64,000 bases of DNA, taken from an uncultured Alphaproteobacteria bacterium. Lineage in GTDB: Bacteria; Pseudomonadota; Alphaproteobacteria; Micropepsales; Micropepsaceae. A model generated the notes under the pieces. The model saw nothing but the letters and a program-made list of their open reading frames with translations, was not told the origin of the DNA and searched no databases. The stretch's first letter is position 1, and each line of letters opens with the position of its first letter. The stretch is from positions 1 through 64,000 of the forward strand of contig CAIOFO010000010.1 of assembly GCA_903857685.1 (NCBI GenBank), written 5' to 3'. Both the position numbers and the translations under genes were made by a program. Shown here one piece after another: positions 8,373 through 16,893 of this stretch.

Positions 8373-8768
8373 CGCAGAGCTCCACACCAAACGCATTTTG
8401 TCCCAACAGACGCCAGAAGACAGGCCGTGAACCTCCTGGTCAATCTCAGTATCGCTTCACAATATCATATTGCAGTGCAACATTCGCCGCAAAGAACCCT
8501 GCATTTCCGCAACTTTTGTGCCTCCCTGAAGAAGCGCGTGGCAAAAAAGTCGCGTGCGGCATGCGAACGTCCGATAGTCGGTTGACGGCTTCATGACCGC
8601 CATGCGACATACCACTGTACCATCTAGTTAGTTATAAATCGCATAGACGATTAAAACTGGTACGGGAGGCGGCCTTGAGCAAAAAAACAACGACTGCCGA
8701 ACCGTGCGAATTGACGTGCAACACGTCCGTTTGACCTTCGTTAAAACCGCTCAATAAGGGGGAAGCCC
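8373..8768. other. Divergent intergenic region before the TonB receptor
   Basis: These 396 bases separate the divergent secreted-protein gene and the TonB receptor gene. The only structured element seen is the operator-like word at 8621-8634, followed by an AT-rich stretch (TTATAAATCGCATAGACGATTAAAA) from 8631. A purine-rich ribosome site (aagggggaa) precedes the receptor start. No convincing short gene, hairpin terminator or RNA gene was found. Confidence 0.5.
8621..8634 (+). promoter_or_regulatory. Operator-like site C, upstream of the TonB receptor
   Basis: CATCTAGTTAGTTA keeps the contiguous core CTAGTTAGT (8624-8632) found in the copies at 13668 and 15289, but lacks the outer GTAC. It lies about 135 bases before the TonB receptor start, next to an AT-rich promoter-like stretch. 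Confidence 0.5.
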
Positions 8769-11714
8769 ATGAATAATTCCAACCAGACCTTGCGTTCAAA
8801 AAGATTCTCAACCCGTTTCCTGCAGGGATCTGCCGTTATCGGGCTTGCCGCCATGTGGGCGACCGCGGCGTTGGCCCAGACCACCGTCGCTGACAACCAA
8901 ATCGAAAGCGTGGTGGTCACGGGCACCGCCATTCGCGGCATCGCCGCGCCGGTCGGCGACAGCGTCATCACCGTCGATCGCGACAGCATTGAAGCCACGG
9001 CCTCCATGACGGTCCAGCAGCTTCTGAGTTCGGTGCCTTCGGTCACCGGCTTCGGCAATTCGGGGCAGGGCTCCTTCGGCAGCGCCGACGGGTCGGGCAC
9101 TTCAGCGCCGACTATTCACAGCCTTGGCGCCAGCGCGTCAAACAGCACCCTGATTTTAGTGGATGACCACCGCATTCCGCTCAGCGGCCTGGCGCACTCC
9201 CTCGCCGACCCCAGCACCATTCCCACCATTGCCCTGCAGCGCGTCGAAGTCCTGCCGGACGGCGCTTCGTCGATTTACGGCAGCGACGCGGTCGCCGGCG
9301 TGCTCAACTTTATCACCCGCAAGAATTATCAGGGCGCGGAAACCGACATCGAGTATGGCAGCGGCCTCGAATACCACCAGTTTTCCGTAAGCCAGATTAT
9401 CGGCACATCGTGGGACCATGGATCGGTCATGGCGGCGTACAGCTATGCCTCCAACAGCCAGCTTGCCGGCAATTCCCGCTATTTCGTCAACGACAACCAG
9501 ACCTTCCGCGGTCTTTCGAACCTGGGCAACTTCTTCACCTATCCGGCTTCAGTCGCGGCGACCAGCACGGGCACGATCTATCCTTCTCCCTACAGTGCGG
9601 CGACCGGTGTGCCGAACGCCACAACCAGTGCATTCGCCGGACAGACCCGCTATGCGGCATTGCTCCCGTCGGAAAACCGCAACACGGCATTTGTCTCCAT
9701 TCATGAAAACCTGAACGACTGGCTTACCCTGTCATCGGACCTGAACTGGTCCAATCGCATCGACGACCAGGTCGTCTCGCGCGGCACCGTCACGGCGACC
9801 GTGTTCGGCCCGGGCAGCGGCAAGAACGGCCAGATCAATCCCTTTTATGTCGCGGTCCCCGGTTCCGCCACCGGCACCGAGACGGTGCGGGTGGATTTCA
9901 ATCCGCTGCTCGGCACCGGCGCAAACACAAAGTTCGGCACGCAGGTTCAATCAGCCACGGCCGATTTGGATGCCAAGCTCGGCGGCGACTGGATTGCTTC
10001 GATCGACACGGTATTCGGCAGCACCGCCAGCTTTACCCGTTCCCTGGGTATCGTATGCGCATCGTGCGTCTATGAAGCCCTGAACGGCACCACCAACTCC
10101 AGCGGCAGCCTGACCACCAGTTCCACCCCTGTGGTGCTGGGCACGACGAACCTCACGACGCGGTCGCCGCTTACCATCGCCAACGCCCTCAACGTCTGGG
10201 GCACGGCCGGTTCGGCGCTTGCCTCCGGCGCCGTCACGAGCGCCGCTGTTCTGGCGCAGCTGACGGACAACAACAATCTGCAGCAGACATCGCAGAACAT
10301 GAATGACGTCAATATCAAGGCGGGCGGCACGGTGTTCAATGACGGCGCCGGTGACGTGAAGACGTCGTTCGGCGTCGAGTATCGCAATTACGGCATTACC
10401 CAATTCAATATTGCCAACGGGTCGTCCGGTCCGTCCTCCACCAATTCGACCATCTTCGAGGCAAAGTTCGGCCGTTCCCTCTATGCCGTCTATGCCGAGG
10501 TCCTGGTGCCGGTGATCAGTCCGGATGCGGGCGTGCCGCTGGTCCAGTCCCTCGATTTGGACGTTTCGGGCCGCTACGATCACTACAACGATGTCGGCGG
10601 CACCCAGAATCCCAAGGTTGGCGTCAACTGGGATATCGTGGACGGCCTGAAGGGGCGTGCATCCTACGGCAGTTCGTTCGTTGCCCCCGCGCTGACCAGC
10701 ACCGGCGGCATCGCCGGCCTGACCACTGAATCCGCCATCACCTACGGCACCGGTACCGGCGGACCGGCGACGGTTCCGGCGGGCTATGTCAATAGCGGCG
10801 GCGGCAATTCCACCGAAGTTGCCGGCTTCTGCGCGGCGGGTTGCACCATCGGCAACTCGACCAACCAGGGTGTCACTGTTTCGGGGCCCGGCGGCAGAAC
10901 CGTCAAGCCGGAAACTGCTGTCACCTATTCGGCCGGCTTCGACATCAACGCCGGAAAATTCTGGAAGGTATTGGACGGCCTGTCGGCCAATGTGACGTAT
11001 TGGCAGGCCAAGTATGTGGGCGCCATCACCTCACCGGTCATGACCCTGGATACCCAGATCACGGCGCTGAACAAAAACCTGATCATCAATCCGTCGGACG
11101 CCCAGATTGCTGCTGCATATGCCAGTGGCGTACGCGTCAGCGCGGTGCCCTCGGGTCCGATCACCTTCCTGCAATATTATACCCAGCAGAACGCCTTCAA
11201 CCTCTGGGCGAACGGCATCGACTTTGCGGTCAATTACGGTTTCACCCCTTATGAAAATTGGGGCGATTTCGACGTTTCGGTGGATGGCAGCCAGAAGCTG
11301 CGCTTCGACCAGCAGGGCGGTGGCTTCGGCGGCGCGATTGTCAGCAACCTCAACAAGAACGCCAACACAACCTTCAGCTCGCTGGCCTTTACGGGACGCG
11401 CCAGCCTTGGCTGGCATCTGGATCCGTTCACGGCATCCATCGCCTTGAATTATGCCGAGTCCTACTACCAGCCGACCACCACGACACCCTTCACCGGCTA
11501 CTACAAGGTGCCGGCCAATCTCAACGTTGATGTGAATGTGGCGGCCAATCTGCCCAGCGACCTTCCTTACCTTTCGGGCACGCAGATCTACGTCTCCAGC
11601 AAGAATGTCTTCAATGAGTCTCCGCCGCCTTACAATGTCGCGGCGGGCTATGACACTTCCGACGCAAGTCCGCTGGGACGTTTGGTGATGTTCGGCCTTC
11701 GCAAGAAGTGGTGA
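8769..11714 (+). CDS. TonB-dependent outer-membrane receptor
   Basis: This 981-residue TonB-dependent transporter would bring a large or scarce ligand across the outer membrane. A long signal peptide ends in ATAALAQ. The TonB-box region is close to IESVVVTGTAIRG (residues 45-57), and the plug domain contains LILVDDHRIPLSG, VEVLPDGASSIYGSDAVAGV and NFITRK. The rest is a Ser/Thr/Gly-rich barrel ending in an aromatic residue (FGLRKKW). The sub-type with IRG after the TonB box is common in alphaproteobacterial receptors for carbohydrates and plant-derived molecules. A strong terminator follows, and a tetR gene lies just downstream, a frequent pairing. The ligand is unknown. Confidence 0.93.
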   Translation: MNNSNQTLRSKRFSTRFLQGSAVIGLAAMWATAALAQTTVADNQIESVVVTGTAIRGIAAPVGDSVITVDRDSIEATASMTVQQLLSSVPSVTGFGNSGQGSFGSADGSGTSAPTIHSLGASASNSTLILVDDHRIPLSGLAHSLADPSTIPTIALQRVEVLPDGASSIYGSDAVAGVLNFITRKNYQGAETDIEYGSGLEYHQFSVSQIIGTSWDHGSVMAAYSYASNSQLAGNSRYFVNDNQTFRGLSNLGNFFTYPASVAATSTGTIYPSPYSAATGVPNATTSAFAGQTRYAALLPSENRNTAFVSIHENLNDWLTLSSDLNWSNRIDDQVVSRGTVTATVFGPGSGKNGQINPFYVAVPGSATGTETVRVDFNPLLGTGANTKFGTQVQSATADLDAKLGGDWIASIDTVFGSTASFTRSLGIVCASCVYEALNGTTNSSGSLTTSSTPVVLGTTNLTTRSPLTIANALNVWGTAGSALASGAVTSAAVLAQLTDNNNLQQTSQNMNDVNIKAGGTVFNDGAGDVKTSFGVEYRNYGITQFNIANGSSGPSSTNSTIFEAKFGRSLYAVYAEVLVPVISPDAGVPLVQSLDLDVSGRYDHYNDVGGTQNPKVGVNWDIVDGLKGRASYGSSFVAPALTSTGGIAGLTTESAITYGTGTGGPATVPAGYVNSGGGNSTEVAGFCAAGCTIGNSTNQGVTVSGPGGRTVKPETAVTYSAGFDINAGKFWKVLDGLSANVTYWQAKYVGAITSPVMTLDTQITALNKNLIINPSDAQIAAAYASGVRVSAVPSGPITFLQYYTQQNAFNLWANGIDFAVNYGFTPYENWGDFDVSVDGSQKLRFDQQGGGFGGAIVSNLNKNANTTFSSLAFTGRASLGWHLDPFTASIALNYAESYYQPTTTTPFTGYYKVPANLNVDVNVAANLPSDLPYLSGTQIYVSSKNVFNESPPPYNVAAGYDTSDASPLGRLVMFGLRKKW

Positions 11715-11807
11715 AAACATAAGCGCCCGTTACAGGGCGGCGATTCGAATACTGGCCGCGCCGCCGCGGCTGACATGTCCCTGACCCCCTATGGGGAGTT
11801 ACCTGAA

Positions 11808-11839
11808 GCGCCGTGCGAGATTCGCACGGCGCTTTTTTT
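11808..11839 (+). terminator. Rho-independent terminator after the TonB receptor
   Basis: The arms GCGCCGTGCGA (11808-11818) and TCGCACGGCGC (11822-11832) are perfectly complementary over 11 bp around the loop GAT. Seven T residues follow at 11833-11839. It lies 94 bases after the receptor stop and before the tetR start, so it separates the two transcripts. Confidence 0.9.
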
Positions 11840-11916
11840 GGATTTTTAGTTCGGTAGCGACCCAAAAACACTTGACTGATGGATCGTCAGCAGACTCAAT
11901 CGTGAGAGAGGAGGGC

Positions 11917-12564
11917 ATGGTGGCAAAGCGGGTTCCAAAGCGCACGTCCCGGGCGAAAGACCCGGAACGGACCAAAAGCAACATCATTGATGTGGCGACA
12001 GCCGAATTCGCAGAACGCGGATTGTCTGGCGCGCGTGTGGACCGCATCGCCGAGCGGACTCAGACCAGCAAGAGAATGTTGTACTACTATTTTGGAGACA
12101 AAGAGGGCCTCTATCGCGCCGTACTGCTTTCCTATTATGAGCGACTTCGGTCATCCGAGACCGCCCTGGATCTCACGCATCAGGCGCCGTTGGCAGCTCT
12201 GAGGGCGCTTGTCGAATTCACCTTCGACTATCATATGAAGCATGCGTCCATTGTGCGCCTTGTCATGGTGGAAAACATTCACAAGGGCCGGCATGTCGCC
12301 AAGCTGCCATCGGTGACACCCATCAATTCCACAATTCTGGATTCGATGGCCGACATCATCCGGCGCGGGGCTGAGCAAGGGGTGTTGCGTGCTGAATTGA
12401 ACGCGTTCGATCTTTACACAACCATAGCGGCGCTGTGCTTTTTCAATGTTTCGAACCGCTATACGTTTCGGGCGATATTCCGCCACGACATGGGCGATTC
12501 CAAGGAAGCCGCCAAGCGCCGAATCTCAATATGGGATGTCGTGCATCGCTATGTCAGGACCTGA
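11917..12564 (+). CDS. TetR/AcrR family transcriptional regulator
   Basis: This 215-residue regulator has the TetR N-terminal helix-turn-helix (residues about 20-65: IIDVATAEFAERGLSGARVD, then TSKRMLYYYFGDKEGLY). The all-helical C-terminal domain probably binds a ligand and forms the dimer; it includes a segment typical of the TetR_C group with NIHKGRHV. The start is set by the strong agaggaggg site before the ATG at 11917. It is the only regulator inside the catabolic locus and so the first candidate to bind the palindromic words upstream of five neighbouring promoters. No such word precedes its own start. Confidence 0.88.
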   Translation: MVAKRVPKRTSRAKDPERTKSNIIDVATAEFAERGLSGARVDRIAERTQTSKRMLYYYFGDKEGLYRAVLLSYYERLRSSETALDLTHQAPLAALRALVEFTFDYHMKHASIVRLVMVENIHKGRHVAKLPSVTPINSTILDSMADIIRRGAEQGVLRAELNAFDLYTTIAALCFFNVSNRYTFRAIFRHDMGDSKEAAKRRISIWDVVHRYVRT

Positions 12565-12579
12565 CGGCAGGGCAGGGGA

Positions 12580-13587
12580 TTACCGGCAGAAAGGTTCGGC
12601 GCCCATCGCCGATTTGATTCCGCCCACGATCAGTTTCTGGAATTCCGTTGCACCGGCGAATTCGCTGTCACTGGCCGCGAAATCGCCCGCATCGTGTCCC
12701 AGCGTCGTAAGCCAGGCCTTGCCGCCGTCATAATATTGGCACCAGGCCACCGGATGAAAATCGCCATGGCCAGGATCGCGGCCGACGACCGATTGCGCGG
12801 GAGGGATGAACCCAGCCGGCGGGACCCCGCGCGACAGCCGCGGTTCCTGCTCGGGGCTGACCGGTTTCCAGGATTTTTCGTCCACGGTGGCGAGGAAGCG
12901 GACATGGGTCGGGAAGGGGATCAAGTTGTACCATTCATCCGTGAAGCCCCAGCGTGCCGGCTGACCCAGCGTGGAGGCATCCTTGGCATCCTGGATCACA
13001 ACGTCGCCGCTGCGCTCCGGGCCGTGATCGTAATAATTGGCCCCGCCTAACAACCCTTCATAATAGGGCCAATTGTAGAGGGTGCCGAAGGCATTGTGGA
13101 TGCCAACAAAGCCGCCGCCCGCGCGCATATATTGCCGAAGCGCCGTCTTGGCATCGTCATCCAGCGCATCGCGCGATGTGGAAAAGAAGATGACAGCATT
13201 ATAGGCGTTCAACCGCGAAAGCACTTTTACGTCTTCCGTATAGTCCAGTTGGATGCCGTTCGCGGTCATCAGTTTCTGCATTTCGCGCTGGACAACATTA
13301 TCGCTGTTCAAAGGGGGATTGAGGCCGGCCGCCAGGGCCGTACCCAGGTCGGCATGGCGCGGTCCGGCAGTATGGGTGAACAGCAACACCCGGTATTGGG
13401 TGGGTTTGGGGCGCGGCCAGTCATGGAAGCATTTGGGATCCGTACCGCGGCAAACGCCGTAATCCATGTCTCCCAGATTCTGATTGAGAGGGCCGCCGGG
13501 GACACTTTGGGCGAATGCGCCAGAGTTGGGCGCGACAAGCGCCGAGAGCAGCAATGCTGCAGATATCACCCTGATTGGCCTGTTCAT
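12580..13587 (-). CDS. Exported ThuA-domain protein
   Basis: This 335-residue protein has a signal peptide (VISAALLLSALVAPNSGAFA) and a ThuA glutamine-amidotransferase-like fold: YRVLLFTHTAGPRHADLG, then AVIFFSTSRDALDDDAKTAL, GGGFVGIHNAFGT and WLTTLGHDAGDF. ThuA proteins are linked to trehalose and other sugar utilisation, but their chemistry is poorly defined. The ATG at 13587 has GGGGAGG upstream and fits the signal peptide better than the ATG at 13620. It diverges from the MFS carrier, with the best operator-like palindrome between them, and ends 16 bases from the convergent tetR gene. Confidence 0.82.
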   Translation of the reverse strand: MNRPIRVISAALLLSALVAPNSGAFAQSVPGGPLNQNLGDMDYGVCRGTDPKCFHDWPRPKPTQYRVLLFTHTAGPRHADLGTALAAGLNPPLNSDNVVQREMQKLMTANGIQLDYTEDVKVLSRLNAYNAVIFFSTSRDALDDDAKTALRQYMRAGGGFVGIHNAFGTLYNWPYYEGLLGGANYYDHGPERSGDVVIQDAKDASTLGQPARWGFTDEWYNLIPFPTHVRFLATVDEKSWKPVSPEQEPRLSRGVPPAGFIPPAQSVVGRDPGHGDFHPVAWCQYYDGGKAWLTTLGHDAGDFAASDSEFAGATEFQKLIVGGIKSAMGAEPFCR

Positions 13588-13660
13588 TTGAACCTCCCCG
13601 ATGCTTGGTTTTTGAGCCACAATATAGTCATTTTGACAGGGCTTTTGGCCCTTTGAAAGA

Positions 13661-13691
13661 TTGACACTAACTAGTTAGTACGGTGTATTTT
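13661..13691 (+). promoter_or_regulatory. Promoter with embedded palindromic operator, site A
   Basis: A TTGACA -35 hexamer (13661-13666) and TATTTT-like -10 (13686-13691; TGTATT at 13684 gives a 17-base spacer) flank the perfect 14-base palindrome ACTAACTAGTTAGT (13666-13679), followed by AC. The palindrome fills the spacer, the classic place for a steric repressor. It faces the MFS gene and lies about 80 bases upstream of the divergent thuA-like gene. Confidence 0.6.
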
Positions 13692-13868
13692 ACCTCAATA
13701 AACAGGGCTTTGGTGCAAAAAACCAGCCCCAGGAAACGTCTTGTTTTTCACATCCGCGGGGGGCCCGTTCCGCCCAGCCTTGCTGCCCCTGGCAGCGCAG
13801 ATGATGATCGAAAAAATGCGCGGTGCAAAACGCGGTTTCGTAACGATGGTTTGAAGGGGGATGTCGCG

Positions 13869-15176
13869 ATGAACGGGGAGAATTCTGTAGCCTTGAAGGC
13901 CGGCGGCCGCAGCCACACGCGGCTGATCATTTTGGCACTCGTCACTGTCGCAACCCTCATCAACTATCTGGACCGCACCGTCATGGGGATCGCTGGCCCC
14001 CTGATTGCCCACGACCTTGCCATAGGTCCGGCGGTTATGGGCCTGGTGTTTTCCGCCTTTTCCTGGAGCTATGCCCTGGCGCAGATCCCCGGCGGGGTTT
14101 TTCTGGACCGTTTCGGCACGCGCACAACCTATTCGCTTTCACTGCTGCTGTGGTCCTGCGTCACGGCATTGCTGGGCTTCGCGTCGGTTGTGGGCTGGCT
14201 CATCGGATGCCTGTTGGGTCTTGGCGTGTTTGAGGCGCCCTGCTATCCCGCTAACAGCCGTATCCTGAGCATCTGGTTTCCCCAGCAGGAACGCGCCAGC
14301 GCCACGGGGGTTTACTCCGTCGGCCAATATGCCGGCCTGGCGCTTTTCAGCCCGGTTCTGTTCTGGATCACGGGAAATTTCGGCTGGCGCGCGCTGTTCT
14401 TCTGCGTGGGGGCGGTGGGTATTCTGTTCAGCGCCATCATGTATCTGGCCTATCGCGATCCCGACAAAAGCCGGCTGGTCAATCAGGCCGAGCTCGATCA
14501 CATCGCTGCGGGGGGCGGCCTGGGCCAAAAAGGCGCGCGCATGAATTTTTCCTGGCGCAATGTCCGCCAGCTGCTGCGACACAGACAGATCGTGGGCGCA
14601 TCCCTGGGCCAATTCTGCAGCAATTCCACCCTGGTGTTCTTCCTCACCTGGTTTCCGACCTATTTGGCAACCGAGCGGCACATGAGCTGGATCAAGTCCG
14701 GATTTTCCGCGGTCCTTCCCTATTTGGCGGCGTCCATCGGGGTTTTGATGGGCGGAATTTTTTCGGATTTCCTCCTGCGCCGTACCGGCTCTGCCAACAT
14801 TGCGCGCAAAATACCGATCGTCACCGGCCTTCTGATGGCGTCGACCATCGTTAGCGCCAATTACATCTCGGACAATGCCGTGGTCATTGCAGTGATGTCG
14901 TTTGCCTTTTTCGGCCAGGGCATGTGCAATCTGGGATGGACCGTGATCGCCGACATCGCGCCCAAGAAACTGATGGGACTGACCGGCGGGTTGTTCAATT
15001 TCTGCGCCAACCTGGCGGGAATTTGCACGCCGCTGGTGGTCGGTTTTCTGGTGAGCGCCACCGGATCCTTCTTTGGCGGATTGGCCTATATCGCCACCTT
15101 GGCGCTTCTGGGAGTGGTTTGTTATGTCGTAATTCTGGGCGATATTCACCGGCTGGATATTGAACTACCCGATTGA
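13869..15176 (+). CDS. MFS transporter, anion:cation symporter type
   Basis: This 435-residue major facilitator protein has about twelve membrane segments and the opening LITLINYLDRTVMGIAGPLI-like signature of the ACS family (hexuronate, galactarate, phthalate and sulfoacetate carriers). Also visible are SWSYALAQIPGGVFLDRFGT (loop 2-3) and ANSRILSIWFPQQERASATG. It would bring a carboxylate across the inner membrane by cation symport. The ATG at 13869 with gaaggggga upstream is preferred over the long N-terminal extension from 13683. The downstream acylating dehydrogenase gene starts 301 bases later with its own operator-like site. The acid transported is probably the cluster's substrate; its identity is unknown. 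Confidence 0.85.
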   Translation: MNGENSVALKAGGRSHTRLIILALVTVATLINYLDRTVMGIAGPLIAHDLAIGPAVMGLVFSAFSWSYALAQIPGGVFLDRFGTRTTYSLSLLLWSCVTALLGFASVVGWLIGCLLGLGVFEAPCYPANSRILSIWFPQQERASATGVYSVGQYAGLALFSPVLFWITGNFGWRALFFCVGAVGILFSAIMYLAYRDPDKSRLVNQAELDHIAAGGGLGQKGARMNFSWRNVRQLLRHRQIVGASLGQFCSNSTLVFFLTWFPTYLATERHMSWIKSGFSAVLPYLAASIGVLMGGIFSDFLLRRTGSANIARKIPIVTGLLMASTIVSANYISDNAVVIAVMSFAFFGQGMCNLGWTVIADIAPKKLMGLTGGLFNFCANLAGICTPLVVGFLVSATGSFFGGLAYIATLALLGVVCYVVILGDIHRLDIELPD

Positions 15177-15477
15177 CCGACGGCCCCGGCCGACTGCTCC
15201 GTAAGTAACTGATATATATACATAATTACACAAACCAGCGCGCCCTGCCTTCGGCAAAAAACGTTGTGGCTTTGGTGCATTCGCTAATATACTAGTTAGT
15301 ACATTCTGCCGAGAGCAGAAGGTCGCTTCATCGGGCAGGGGAAGAGAAGGAACAGCATGGCGCACGCCCCGAAACGCCATGCTTCTCACCGGCCCGGCTG
15401 CCACGCGCGCCCGATCGCACGCGGCCGACGGAACCGGACTGCCGCAATCTAATCAGGACATTTCGCAGGAGTTGGTT
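15177..15477. other. Intergenic promoter region before the CoA/ThDP operon
   Basis: These 301 bases hold an AT-rich tract (TGATATATATACATAATTA, near 15207-15225), a candidate -10 TAATAT at 15285-15290 and the operator-like word at 15289-15302. Downstream is an unexplained leader of about 170 bases. A ribosome site gcaggag precedes the ATG at 15478. No hairpin with a T tract, riboswitch or short gene was convincing. Confidence 0.45.
15289..15302 (+). promoter_or_regulatory. Operator-like site B, upstream of the CoA/ThDP operon
   Basis: ATACTAGTTAGTAC contains the 12-base word ACTAGTTAGTAC (15291-15302), identical to the one at 13670-13681. The following ATTC is shared with the copy at 5457. 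It overlaps or directly follows a possible -10 box, about 180 bases before the acylating aldehyde dehydrogenase start. Confidence 0.6.
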
Positions 15478-16887
15478 ATGGCGCCCCGAACAATCACCGA
15501 CGAGGAAAAACAGATCGTCAAGGATCTGGTGGCGCGTGCGCGCATCGCGATGAAGCAGATTGCCGATTACGACCAGGCCAAGGTTGACCGGTTGATTCAG
15601 GCGGTGTGCTGGGCGCTCTCAAATGAAAAAACCTTCACCCGGCTCTCCAACATGGGGGTCGACGAAAGCGGCTTGGGCGACCGCGCCGGGCGTCCCAACA
15701 AGCGTTTCAAGCTGCACGGCATCCTGCGCGATGCGCTACGCGCCAAGTCGATGGGCATTGTGGAAGAAGACCATGCCAAGGGAATCGTCAAATATGCCAA
15801 ACCGGTTGGCGTCATTGCCAGCCTGGTTCCGGTTACCAATGCCGGTCATACCGAAGTCGGCAACGGCATTTACTCCCTGAAGTGCAAGAACGCGATTATT
15901 TTCGCGCCGCATCCGGCCGGCAAGAAAACCAGCATCGAGGCGGTGCGCATCATGCGAGAGACCGTCAAGAAGCTGGGCTGTCCGGAAGACGTGTTCCAGA
16001 TCATCGAAAAACCCTCCATCCCGTTGGCGCAGGAGTTGATGGCGCAGTGCGATCTGACGATCGCCACCGGAGGCCAGCAGATGGTCCGCGCCGCCTATTC
16101 ATCGGGCAAGCCCGCCTATGGCGTGGGGGCGGGCAACGCCACCATGGTGATCGACGAGACTGCCGATATAGACATCGCCGCGAAAAATACCCGCATTTCC
16201 AAAACGTCCGACAACGGTTCGGGCTGCTCGGCCGACGGCAATCTGCTGGTGGATTCGCGCATCTTTGACCGGTTTTTGGACGCGCTGCAAAAGGAAGGCG
16301 GCTATCTGGTTACGCCCGACGAAAAGAAACTTCTGCAGAAAGCGATGTGGGACGAGGAAAATCACCGCACCGCCAATACCATCGCTCGCCCCGCAAAGGT
16401 CATTGCTGAAATTGCGGGCTTCAAGATTTCCGAAGGCAAGAGCTTCCTGATCGTGCCGGAATCCCATATCGGAAAAGAATATCTGTTCTCTTCCGAGAAA
16501 TTGTCTCCGGTGCTGTCCATCATCAAATATGAAGGCTTCGACGAAGCCCTGACGAAGGTCGAGCAGATTTACGAAGTTGGCGGCAGGGGCCATTCCTGCG
16601 GCATCTATTCCCACGATGACAACCATATTCATCGCCTGGCGTTGCTGGCGCCCGTCAGCCGCATGATGGTTCGCCAGCCCCAATCCAAAGCCAATGCCGG
16701 CGCCTGGGACAATGGCATGCCGATGACCTCGTCCATGGGTTGCGGCATCTGGGGCGGCAATATCACTAATGAGAATGTCAATGTCAGGCACTATATGCAG
16801 CTGACCTGGGTCAGCCGTCCCATCCCCGAAGATCGTCCGTCGGAACAGCAATTGTTCGGCGAATTCTACAACACTGAAACCCCTTGA
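15478..16887 (+). CDS. CoA-acylating aldehyde dehydrogenase
   Basis: This 469-residue aldehyde dehydrogenase belongs to the acylating EutE/AdhE/SauS group, which converts an aldehyde, NAD(P)+ and CoA to an acyl-CoA or the reverse. The catalytic Cys250 lies in KTSDNGSGCSADG, the group's usual position. The segment KYAKPVGVIASLVPVTNAGH is the nucleotide-binding entry, and there is no general-base Glu in an ELGG motif, as expected for this group. Its closest recalled relatives are sulfoacetaldehyde dehydrogenases (acylating), but no sulfonate genes are nearby. The start ATG is preceded by gcaggag. It is first of six head-to-tail genes. Substrate candidates are small aldehydes such as glyoxylate, malonate semialdehyde or glycolaldehyde; this is not decidable here. 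Confidence 0.85.
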   Translation: MAPRTITDEEKQIVKDLVARARIAMKQIADYDQAKVDRLIQAVCWALSNEKTFTRLSNMGVDESGLGDRAGRPNKRFKLHGILRDALRAKSMGIVEEDHAKGIVKYAKPVGVIASLVPVTNAGHTEVGNGIYSLKCKNAIIFAPHPAGKKTSIEAVRIMRETVKKLGCPEDVFQIIEKPSIPLAQELMAQCDLTIATGGQQMVRAAYSSGKPAYGVGAGNATMVIDETADIDIAAKNTRISKTSDNGSGCSADGNLLVDSRIFDRFLDALQKEGGYLVTPDEKKLLQKAMWDEENHRTANTIARPAKVIAEIAGFKISEGKSFLIVPESHIGKEYLFSSEKLSPVLSIIKYEGFDEALTKVEQIYEVGGRGHSCGIYSHDDNHIHRLALLAPVSRMMVRQPQSKANAGAWDNGMPMTSSMGCGIWGGNITNENVNVRHYMQLTWVSRPIPEDRPSEQQLFGEFYNTETP

Positions 16888-16893
16888 TATCCC

